NCBI RefSeq assembly: GCF_040529185.1
Contig: NZ_CP159510.1
Span: forward strand, 2,046,001 to 2,110,000
From: Sporolactobacillus sp. Y61
GTDB lineage: Bacteria; Bacillota; Bacilli; Bacillales; Sporolactobacillaceae
DNA length: 64,000 nt
Direction of reading: 5' to 3'
How positions within the stretch are numbered: the stretch's first letter is position 1; each line of letters begins with the position of its first letter. Shown here piece by piece: positions 30,009 to 37,980 of this stretch. Under the pieces are notes generated by a model that was not told where the DNA came from, did not search any database, and saw nothing but the letters and a program-made list of their open reading frames with translations. A program made the translations under genes and the position numbers.

Positions 30009-30034
30009 TAGACGTTTATACAACATGATGTCTA
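30009..30034. promoter_or_regulatory. Inverted repeat between tetR and the small membrane gene; possible TetR operator
   Basis: TAGAC (30009-30013) and GTCTA (30030-30034) flank a 16-base centre. A TATAAT (29996-30001) lies just upstream on the plus strand, so a regulator bound here would cover the start site of the small gene. Confidence 0.45.
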
Positions 30035-30065
30035 ATATTTAACTAACGATATGGAGGTAAATATC

Positions 30066-30263
30066 ATGAATGAGACAGCAGGTAATTGGCTGGGATGGCT
30101 CGGGATTATTGCCGGTATTGTCGGTTTCTTTGTCATACATTACTGGCTCGGCATTCTGGCTATCATTTTAGGAATTATCGGTCTGTTTACACCAAAGAAG
30201 GGACTGAACTGGGTGGCCATCGCTGCCGGTGTGATTGCGGTCATTATCGGTATTGCCGCCTGA
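30066..30263 (+). CDS. Small hydrophobic membrane protein
   Basis: 65 residues: three close hydrophobic segments (GWLGIIAGIVGFFVIHYWL, GILAIILGIIGLFT, WVAIAAGVIAVIIGIAA) separated by a short KKGLN turn. The pattern of glycine- and isoleucine-rich repeats is like DUF4190-type small membrane proteins. ATG 30066 follows TGGAGG; the ATG at 30051 overlaps that site. It is divergent from tetR, so the regulator probably controls it. Function unknown. Confidence 0.75.
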   Translation: MNETAGNWLGWLGIIAGIVGFFVIHYWLGILAIILGIIGLFTPKKGLNWVAIAAGVIAVIIGIAA

Positions 30264-30298
30264 CGGCGAACCATTGCAGAAGAGAGGTACACTGTAGC

Positions 30299-30340
30299 AA
30301 GCGCAGAAACATATCTTGTTTTGTTTCTGCGCTTGTTTTT
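30299..30340 (+). terminator. Intrinsic terminator after the small membrane gene
   Basis: AAGCGCAGAAAC (30299-30310) pairs with GTTTCTGCGCTT (30323-30334), then GTTTTT. A group II intron-like 5' end begins at the next base. Confidence 0.92.
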
Positions 30341-30475
30341 GTGCGCCCGGAGCGAAGTGGGTGAACCTGGCGGTGAAAGTTCGCTGTAGACCGTAGCAGT
30401 CGGAACTAAATATGACTGTTCATCTGAAGACTTATCTTGACTCACCGCCGCGAGTCTCTCAAAATAGGGGCAACT
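30341..30475 (+). mobile_element. Truncated 5' end of a group II intron
   Basis: The sequence begins GTGCG, the canonical group II 5' boundary, and continues GCCCGGAGCGAAGTGGGTGA, then GGTGAAAGTTCGC (compare the conserved GGTGAAAGTCC of domain I) and GTAGCAGTCGGAAC. It starts exactly after the T-run of the preceding terminator. Class C group II introns are known to insert just behind intrinsic terminators. No reverse-transcriptase frame and no domain V follow, so only a 5' fragment is left; the 3' limit is approximate. Confidence 0.55.
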
Positions 30476-31059
30476 ATGAGATTGAATGAACAAAAATCAG
30501 GGAAAAACAGTAAGATTCACCTCAATATGAAAAAATACAGGTGAAACGTTCATACAGGATACAGGTGGATTAAGAGAGTCATTGACAAAGACGACTACGA
30601 AACCAGGGAAGTTACCTGGGATACGCTCTAATCGATTGAAGGATCCGGTTAAGCGTATGACAGATCGGGAATAGACGGAAAAATTCCATTTACTGAGTCA
30701 TTAAATTTATAAATAGCTAGACGGAGAGATTCCGCCTATCGACTGGAAAAACAGAAAAATGGAGCTTTTTGCCTGGCATAATCGGAAAACCTTCCCTTAT
30801 CATATCCCCGAAAAGCGTTCCGTTCCGCCACTAACCGGAAAATCTCCGTTTATTTTATTTTTTGCTCTAAGACGAAATATCTTATTTAAAAGAAAGTGAG
30901 ATGAAAGCCTTGCGAGACAGGTTGATTGGGTGTTTTCTTTGATCGTTCAAAAAAATCCAGGAGAGGCAGCGGCGGAAATCTTCCGCCAGTTCCAGTATAG
31001 ACATGTCCCTTTGGTGAAGAATAAGTGAAACGTTACGCTTTTCGAAAGGACGATTCACT
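30476..31059 (+). other. Gene-free stretch of unclear origin
   Basis: No open frame with a ribosome-binding site, no terminator and no known RNA motif were recognised. The bases are A-rich with many stops in all frames; some of it may be decayed mobile-element DNA next to the intron fragment. A weak ribosome-binding site (GAAAGGA, 31044-31050) at its end belongs to the next gene. Confidence 0.45.
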
Positions 31060-31620
31060 TTGGCGTACCACTGGTTATTATTATGTATGTCTCCTCTTCA
31101 TCGCTTTGCGGAATTCACTTTCTATTTCACTGTTTACGCTTTTTCAGGCTGGCTGCTGGAGAACGGCTACAGTTACGCTACTGCAGGTGTCTTTTATAAG
31201 AAGAATTTGCTCATTGGACCCTTTAAACCGATGTATGGTTTTGCACCCGTTCTGCTGGTCTTGCTCACAGGGACGGACAGGTCATGGGCCTGGCTTCTGC
31301 TCCTGAGTTTCATTATTCCGACGACTGTTGAGTATGTGAGCGGAGTCCTTTTACATAAATATACGGGATTCAGATGGTGGGATTATTCACACTTGCCCGC
31401 TCAGCTGCATGGGCATATCTGTCTGCCCTTTTCTTTGTGCTGGATGGTTCTTTCTGTTATCTGTATCAAGTGGATGCATCCCGCCGTTTCTTTCGCATTC
31501 ACGTACCTTTCAGGTTTGTGGGAATCTGTCTGGCCGGCCGTCATCTTGTATTTCTTCTTTGAATCGATCATGGCTGTCACAGGACAGTCCCCGCAAATGA
31601 TTAGCAGAGAGGATTCGTGA
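31060..31620 (+). CDS. CmpB-type putative ABC transporter permease family membrane protein
   Basis: 186 residues with about five hydrophobic helices. It matches the pattern of the family named putative ABC-transporter type IV: FSGWLLENGYSYATAGVFYKKNLLIGPFKPMYGF (split), EYVSGVLLHKYTGFRWWDYS, and LHGHICLPFSLCWM. Despite the family name no ATPase or transporter partner is nearby, and biochemical function is unknown. TTG 31060 is nine bases after GAAAGGA; an in-frame ATG at 31087 has no ribosome-binding site. A 53-base gap separates it from the oxidoreductase downstream. Confidence 0.75.
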   Translation: MAYHWLLLCMSPLHRFAEFTFYFTVYAFSGWLLENGYSYATAGVFYKKNLLIGPFKPMYGFAPVLLVLLTGTDRSWAWLLLLSFIIPTTVEYVSGVLLHKYTGFRWWDYSHLPAQLHGHICLPFSLCWMVLSVICIKWMHPAVSFAFTYLSGLWESVWPAVILYFFFESIMAVTGQSPQMISREDS

Positions 31621-31673
31621 GGTGTATGGTTAAGAAGAATAGAATAACGAAGTAAAAGCCGGGGTGAAGACAC

Positions 31674-32672
31674 GTGTTAAGACTGAGTATACTGGAACAG
31701 GCACCGGTTTCGGAGGAATCAGCGCCGGAAGAGGCATTGAGAAACACGACACGACTGGCTGTTGAAGCGGAGAAGTGGGGTTACCATCGGATCTGGTTTG
31801 CCGAGCATCATGGTTCTGAGGCACTGGCCAGCAGCTCACCTGAGGTGATGGTCGCTCATGTCGCGGCAAAAACGTCACGCATACATGTCGGATCAGGCGG
31901 CGTCCTCCTTCCGCACTATAGCCCGTTTAAAGTGGCGGAAAATTTTCATCTGCTGGAAAATCTCTATCCCGGTCGGATAGATCTGGGGATTGGCAGGGCG
32001 CCCGGTGGCATGCCTGGTGCGACGCGTGCATTAAATGACGGGATGCGGTGGGATCTCAAGGATTATCCACGAAAAGTCCGGGATCTGATCGGGTATCTGA
32101 CAGATCATTTACCTGACGGGCATCCCTTTCAGTCCGTACATGCGACGCCACTTGCACGCCGGCTGCCGGACATTTATCTGCTGGGTTCATCTGACGGCAG
32201 CGCAAGAGTGGCTGCGGAAACAGGTACACCGTTCATGTTTGCCCATTTTATCAATCCGAATGGTGGTGCAGAAGTGGTCCGGGCTTACCGATCCGCTTAT
32301 CAGCCATCCGAAGCTTTTCCTGAACCGAAAGCCTCCGTCTGTATCTTCGTCGTCTGTGCCGAGACCGATCAGGAGGCTGATCGCCAGGCATCGACGCTGC
32401 GTTACTGGATGGTGAAAGCCAGCCAGGGGCGTTCTGTCCCCATTCCGGAAACCAGTAAAGCAGTTCATTACCACCCTGCAGCATGGGAACGCGATCAGAT
32501 CAAAGAAAATGAGGCACGGATCATCGTCGGAAATCCGCAGAAGGTGAGAATCGAGTTGGAGAAACTGGCGTCGATGTATCAGACAGATGAAGTGATGTTG
32601 ATTACCAACATTTTTGACTTTCAGGCGAAACTGCGGTCATTTGAACTGATCGCCAGGGCCTTTCGGACTTGA
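31674..32672 (+). CDS. LLM-class flavin-dependent oxidoreductase (luciferase-like)
   Basis: 332 residues, TIM-barrel flavin monooxygenase. Signature segments are SILEQAPVSE, GYHRIWFAEHHG, ALASSSPEVMVAHVAAKTS, RIHVGSGGVLLPHYSPFKVAE and NLYPGRIDLGIGRAPGG, as in the MsnO8-like subgroup. GTG 31674 follows GGGGTGAAG. Substrate unknown; single genes of this type are common in Bacillales. It appears monocistronic, or joined only to the preceding membrane gene. Confidence 0.9.
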   Translation: MLRLSILEQAPVSEESAPEEALRNTTRLAVEAEKWGYHRIWFAEHHGSEALASSSPEVMVAHVAAKTSRIHVGSGGVLLPHYSPFKVAENFHLLENLYPGRIDLGIGRAPGGMPGATRALNDGMRWDLKDYPRKVRDLIGYLTDHLPDGHPFQSVHATPLARRLPDIYLLGSSDGSARVAAETGTPFMFAHFINPNGGAEVVRAYRSAYQPSEAFPEPKASVCIFVVCAETDQEADRQASTLRYWMVKASQGRSVPIPETSKAVHYHPAAWERDQIKENEARIIVGNPQKVRIELEKLASMYQTDEVMLITNIFDFQAKLRSFELIARAFRT

Positions 32673-32742
32673 GCCGGTGCATTCATTTCTTGACGGATGA
32701 TCTGAATCAGTGAGACAATAATATTCTGGTTATAGAGAAGGT

Positions 32743-32770
32743 AAGCGAGCAGTCGATGCCCGCTTCTTTT
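32743..32770 (+). terminator. Terminator-like hairpin upstream of rqcH
   Basis: AAGCGaGCA (32743-32751) pairs with TGCcCGCTT (32757-32765) with one mismatch, then CTTTT. It lies within the 20 bases before the rqcH ribosome-binding site, so it could end upstream transcripts or attenuate rqcH. Confidence 0.5.
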
Positions 32771-32789
32771 GGAAATGGGGAAGTAATTT

Positions 32790-34541
32790 ATGGCTTACGA
32801 TGGAATCGTGACACGTGCCGCCGTTCAGGGGTTACAGGACTTTGTCGGCGGCCGTGTGACAAAAATATATCAGCCGACGGCAACCGATCTGGTTTTCCAT
32901 CTGCGCTCCCGCCGTGCGCGTGGGAAATTACTGATATCCATCAATGCGGCGTTCGCCCGGCTGCATCTGACGCATCTGGCTGAGGGCAATCCTCAGGCCC
33001 CGCCGATGTTCTGCATGCTTCTCAGAAAGCATCTGGAAGGCAGCATTATCGATGCGATAGAACAGGTTGCCTTTGAGCGTATCATCCATATTGATTTAAG
33101 AGCACGGAATGAAATTGGCGATCTGACGCAGAAACATCTGATCGTTGAACTGATGGGAAGGCACAGTAATGTGATTCTCATTGATAAGGAAACCGGCCGC
33201 ATTATTGACAGTATGAAGCATCTGACTCCGGCAGTGAATCGCTACCGGACCGTGCTGCCCGGAGAGACCTATGTCGCGCCTCCGGATCAGGGTAAAATGA
33301 ATCCGCTTGACATGACTGCGAAGGATCTGATCCGCCACATTGAATGGAACAGTGGAAAGCTTGACAGGCAAATTGTCGGTACTGTCAGCGGTTTTTCACC
33401 GCTGATCGGTCGGGAAATTCTGCGCCGGTCCGGTCTCCCGAATCAGGAAGGGATTGCACGCGCCTTTCAGGGCATTCTTGATGCGATTCGGAATAACGAT
33501 TATCACCCGAATATTGTGTACGGGAAGAACGGAAAAGATGAATGTCATGTACTGGAGCTGACACATCTTGATGGGAAAAAAGAAACGTTTTCCAATGTGC
33601 ACGATATGCTGGACCATTATTATGCTGTCAAAGCGGAAAATGACGCGGTCAGGCAGAAAGCCGGCGACCTGGAACATTTTGTAGCACGCGAACTGAAAAA
33701 GAATAAAGGAAAACTGAAGAAACTGGAAAAGACCATAAAAAGCGCTGAAAACGCTGAGGAATATCGCCTTTTTGGAGAACTGCTGACGGCGAACATGCAC
33801 CTGGTTAAAAGAGGTGACAAATCCGTTGAGGCGATTAATTATTATGACGAGAATCAGTCGAAAATACGGATTGCCCTGAATCCCAATCGAACACCCTCGG
33901 AAAATGCTCAGGATTATTTTAAACACTACAACAAAGCAAAAACCGCGAAACGCGTCGTCGCGGATCAAATCAGGCGTACCCGGCAGGAGATTGACTACTT
34001 TGATACGCTGAAGCAACAGATACAGGTTGCATCAATAAAGGATATTGCGGAAATCCGTGAAGAACTTGAAGATGGCGGTTATCTCAGAAAAAAAAGGCGC
34101 CCGCATCACAGAAAGAAGAACCACCGCCCGGAGATCGATCATTATTATGCATCGGACGGAACCACCATTCTCGTCGGTAAGAACAATAAACAAAATGATT
34201 ATCTGACCGGCAAAATAGCCGGAAGGGACCAGATCTGGCTCCATACGAAAAATATTCCGGGGTCTCATGTGATTATCCGTTCGACCGACCCGAATGAAAA
34301 GACGCTCTCGGAAGCTGCTGTACTCGCAGCCTTTTTCAGTAAATCACGAATGGGGAGCCGGGTTCCCGTTGATTACACGAAAGTACGGTATGTAAAAAAA
34401 CCGGGTGGAGCGAAACCGGGATTCGTCATTTATACCGATCAGAAGACCCTGTTTGTCACGCCTGATGAGTCCCAGGTCCTGAAATTAAAAAACAAACCGG
34501 GTGCGGAAGACAGTGGAGCGAAGACCGGAAAGGGACAATGA
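32790..34541 (+). CDS. rqcH: Ribosome quality-control protein RqcH (NFACT family)
   Basis: 583 residues (B. subtilis YloA has 572). It binds stalled large ribosomal subunits and recruits tRNA-Ala to add C-terminal alanine tails. The NFACT-N domain starts MAYDGIVTRAAVQGLQDF; the conserved Asp-Arg region appears as IDLRARNEIGD. Middle coiled coils (KLKKLEKTIKSAENAEEY) and the C-terminal NFACT-R domain (VGKNNKQNDYLTGKIAGRDQIWLHTKNIPGSHVII, split) are complete. ATG 32790 follows GGGGAAG. Its partner YlmH/RqcP is at 8015. Older annotations call it fibronectin-binding protein. Confidence 0.93.
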   Translation: MAYDGIVTRAAVQGLQDFVGGRVTKIYQPTATDLVFHLRSRRARGKLLISINAAFARLHLTHLAEGNPQAPPMFCMLLRKHLEGSIIDAIEQVAFERIIHIDLRARNEIGDLTQKHLIVELMGRHSNVILIDKETGRIIDSMKHLTPAVNRYRTVLPGETYVAPPDQGKMNPLDMTAKDLIRHIEWNSGKLDRQIVGTVSGFSPLIGREILRRSGLPNQEGIARAFQGILDAIRNNDYHPNIVYGKNGKDECHVLELTHLDGKKETFSNVHDMLDHYYAVKAENDAVRQKAGDLEHFVARELKKNKGKLKKLEKTIKSAENAEEYRLFGELLTANMHLVKRGDKSVEAINYYDENQSKIRIALNPNRTPSENAQDYFKHYNKAKTAKRVVADQIRRTRQEIDYFDTLKQQIQVASIKDIAEIREELEDGGYLRKKRRPHHRKKNHRPEIDHYYASDGTTILVGKNNKQNDYLTGKIAGRDQIWLHTKNIPGSHVIIRSTDPNEKTLSEAAVLAAFFSKSRMGSRVPVDYTKVRYVKKPGGAKPGFVIYTDQKTLFVTPDESQVLKLKNKPGAEDSGAKTGKGQ

Positions 34542-34594
34542 GACCGCCAACTTCATTTTTTCTTCTGCCGGTTCATTTACTGCGGTGAATGAAC

Positions 34595-34622
34595 TTGCTT
34601 CCGGTCTGTCTGATTGTATAGA
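34595..34622 (+). promoter_or_regulatory. Predicted promoter of yloC
   Basis: TTGCTT (34595-34600) and TATAGA (34617-34622), spacer 16. A hairpin GTTCATT/AATGAAC (34571-34594) sits directly upstream. Confidence 0.5.
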
Positions 34623-34643
34623 ATGGGATATGGAAGTGATCAG

Positions 34644-35513
34644 ATGATAACGAGCATGACAGGTTTTGGATCTTCAGTCATAGAGGAGGGATCAACACGT
34701 ATCGGCATCGAACTGAAATCGGTTAACCACCGTTTTCTTGATCTGACTTTGAATATGCCGCACCCCCTTATGTATCTGGAGAACCAGATAAAGGATTGTG
34801 TTCGATCGCATGTCAGACGCGGCGCTTTATCCCTTTATCTATCTGTTGAAGGCAGTACTTCGGTTTCGCCGACGATTCATACGAACTGGGACGTCGTGGA
34901 CCAGTATGTTGAATCGGCGAGAGAAATGAGTCGCCGTATCGGTGCGGATTCATGGGATTATAGCCGGATCATGATGCTGCCCGGAGTGTTCAGTATCAGA
35001 GAAGCGGACGATGAGGCTGCCAAAAAAATAGAACCTCTTGTCTTGAAGGCTGTGGAACTGGCCTGCCTGCGGCTTGTTGACATGCGTCGCATCGAAGGTG
35101 GAAAATTGAGGGAAGATCTGCTGGAGAAGGTTTCCGCCATCGAGGAGCATATGGCCGAACTGAAAGAAGAAGCACCACATGTTCGTCAGCACTATGCTGA
35201 ACGACTGCGTGCATCGGTAACTGATTTTCTGGAAAAGCATACACTTGATGAGAACAGACTTATGAATGAGGTTGCGGTTTTTGCGGACAAGTCGGCCATT
35301 GACGAAGAACTGACCCGCATGGACAGTCACCTGAGTCAGTTCCGCACCCTTCTGGATCTATCATCTGATTCTCGACCGGTTGGCAGACAGCTTGATTTCT
35401 TAATCCAGGAAATGAACCGCGAGATGAATACAATCGGTTCAAAGGGAAACAGCATAACGATCAGCCATCAGGTGGTCACGATAAAAAGTGAGATAGAAAA
35501 GTTGCGGGAACAG

Positions 35514-35531
<18 letters not shown>
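34644..35531 (+). CDS. yloC: YicC/YloC family endoribonuclease
   Basis: 295 residues (291 in B. subtilis). The family starts MITSMTGFG and degrades or trims RNA. The N-terminal YicC domain (IELKSVNHRFLDLTLNMP) and the C-terminal DUF1732 segment (GRQLDFLIQEMNREMNTIGSKGNS then ISHQVVTIKSEIEKLREQVQNVE, split) are clear. ATG 34644 gives the expected N-terminus; the open frame starts 30 bases earlier without a good site. In Bacillus remA separates it from gmk; here there is no remA, only a structured gap that begins inside the yloC end. Confidence 0.93.
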
Positions 35532-36442
<911 letters not shown>

Positions 36443-36448
36443 GAAAAG

Positions 36449-36605
36449 AATAAAGTGAAACTTCAATCAGTGGGGGTTTCTTCATCCCCACTGATTGTCA
36501 GTTGAACCCATTGGGCTTTTGCGGGCGGTTATCCCCCACCTGGGCATGTTCGTTTACCCTCATTACCCTGAGCTGGGGGTCTGACTGTCCGTTCATGCAA
36601 ACGGG
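36449..36605 (+). repeat. Structured dispersed repeat, copy B
   Basis: Starts AATAAAGTGAAACTTCAATC. Stem I AATCAGTGGGG/CCCCACTGATT; stem II GCGGGCGGT with ACTGTCCGT (kept by G-T pairs relative to copy A); stem III CCCCCA with TGGGGG; closing stem ACCC/GGGT where copy A has ATCC/GGGAT. It lies seven bases after rpoZ and is followed by a terminator. A frame of 87 codons through it (36502-36765) has no shared equivalent in the other copies. Confidence 0.85.
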
Positions 36606-36612
36606 TACAAAG

Positions 36613-36642
36613 CAACAACCTCAGATCGGGTTGTTGTTTTTT
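36613..36642 (+). terminator. Intrinsic terminator after rpoZ and repeat copy B
   Basis: CAACAACC (36613-36620) pairs with GGGTTGTTG (36628-36636), then TTTTTT. Confidence 0.9.
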
Positions 36643-36691
36643 CTACTGAGTGAAATGATGAAATTTTTGCGGGAAAAAGGATCAGAAAATG

Positions 36692-36734
36692 AAGCCTCTG
36701 ACGGCGCCTGTAACTTGCCGGTCGCCAGGCTTTT
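36692..36734 (+). terminator. Second terminator-like hairpin before coaBC
   Basis: AAGCCT (36692-36697) pairs with AGGCTT (36727-36732), with inner GACGGC and GCCGGTC, followed by TTTT. Two terminators within 120 bases suggest a short separate RNA or an attenuated coaBC. Confidence 0.6.
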
Positions 36735-36765
36735 CTGTATATTTTTTCAAAAGGAAGTGAAATAG

Positions 36766-37980
36766 ATGGCGCTTTCCGGGAAAAAGATCATCCTTGGCGT
36801 GACCGGAGGAATTGCCGCCTATAAGTCTGCTGAACTGGCAAGCCGACTGGTAAAATCCGGTGCAGATGTTCAGGTGATTATGAGCCAGGCGGCCAGAAAG
36901 TTTGTCGGATCAGCGACTTTTCAGGCTTTGACACGCCATTCGGTTTATGATTCGGTCATCATTGATGAAAAAGAAGGGCAGATTGCTCATATTGATCTGG
37001 CCGATCAGGCAGATCTTGTCCTGATTGCACCGGCTACGGCGAACACCATCGGGCGGCTTGCCGCCGGACTGTCCGATGATATGCTGACCTGCGTCACTCT
37101 GGCGACAAAGGCTCCTGTCTGGGTTGCTCCGGCAATGAATGTGAATATGTACTGGCACCCTGCCGTCCAGAAGAACCTGAAAACACTTGCGGAATTTGGT
37201 TACCGGATCATCGGACCGGATTCAGGCCAACTTGCCTGCGGCTGGACCGGAAAGGGACGCCTGGTCGATCCAGAAGAGATCTCTCGTCAATTGGAAACCT
37301 TCTTTTCTGCAGGAAGCGGCCAGTTGCTAAAAGGGAGGCAGATTCTGGTCACAGCCGGCCCGACCCGGGAAAATCTCGATCCTGTCCGCTTTTTCAGCAA
37401 CAGGTCCAGCGGGAAAATGGGCTATGCCATTGCTGAAGCGGCAAAATGTGCAGGGGCTGAAGTGACTCTCGTTACCGGGCCGACCGCCATTCCGGCGCCG
37501 AAAGGGTTGCATGTCATACCTGTCCTATCTGCCTCTGACATGTATCAGGCGGTGGTCAGCCATTATGAGCATATGGATGCCGTCATTAAAGCAGCTGCAG
37601 TAGCGGATTACCGGCCGGATCAGGTCAGTGATGAAAAGATAAAGAAGGGAACCGGACCTTTTATTGTGAAACTGGTGCGGAATCCGGATATCCTTATGGA
37701 ACTGGGCAGACGGAAGAAGCAGCAGGTACTTGTCGGTTTTGCGGCTGAAACAGACGGCCTTGAAGAGCACGCCGTCGAAAAACTGAACAAAAAAAATCTG
37801 GATCTCCTGGTCGGAAATTATGCTTCAGACAGTTTCGGAAAAGAAACAAACAGGGTTACCCTGTTCTTTGCGTCCGGGGAGCGTGAAGAGCTGGGGACCC
37901 TGCCCAAGGCCGAAGTTGCTGAAAAAATATGCGAAGCGGTTGCCGGAATGCTCCATTCAGGTGCGGACGTTGATCGCTGA
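36766..37980 (+). CDS. coaBC: Bifunctional phosphopantothenoylcysteine decarboxylase / phosphopantothenate-cysteine ligase
   Basis: Two steps of coenzyme A synthesis in one protein of 404 residues. The N-terminal CoaC flavoprotein half has GVTGGIAAYKSAELASRL, APATANTIGRLAAGLSDD and the PAMNVNMYWHPA loop, with catalytic Cys in ACGWTGKGRLV. The CoaB half starts LVTAGPTRENLDPVRFFSN and has ADYRPDQVSDEKIKK and VGFAAETDG. ATG 36766 follows AAAGGAAGTG. Its stop overlaps the priA start. Confidence 0.96.
   Translation: MALSGKKIILGVTGGIAAYKSAELASRLVKSGADVQVIMSQAARKFVGSATFQALTRHSVYDSVIIDEKEGQIAHIDLADQADLVLIAPATANTIGRLAAGLSDDMLTCVTLATKAPVWVAPAMNVNMYWHPAVQKNLKTLAEFGYRIIGPDSGQLACGWTGKGRLVDPEEISRQLETFFSAGSGQLLKGRQILVTAGPTRENLDPVRFFSNRSSGKMGYAIAEAAKCAGAEVTLVTGPTAIPAPKGLHVIPVLSASDMYQAVVSHYEHMDAVIKAAAVADYRPDQVSDEKIKKGTGPFIVKLVRNPDILMELGRRKKQQVLVGFAAETDGLEEHAVEKLNKKNLDLLVGNYASDSFGKETNRVTLFFASGEREELGTLPKAEVAEKICEAVAGMLHSGADVDR

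Noticed and set aside
30580-30660. Remnant protein-coding sequence in the gap after the intron fragment
   Set aside because: A short open stretch exists but matches no family I know, has no start signal and is interrupted soon after.
31025-31306. A 93-residue frame before the CmpB-like gene
   Set aside because: It is a shifted reading of the same bases; only the 31060 frame shows family motifs and length.
36502-36765. An 87-residue protein between rpoZ and coaBC
   Set aside because: The frame crosses repeat copy B and both terminators, has no ribosome-binding site, and is not kept in the other copies.
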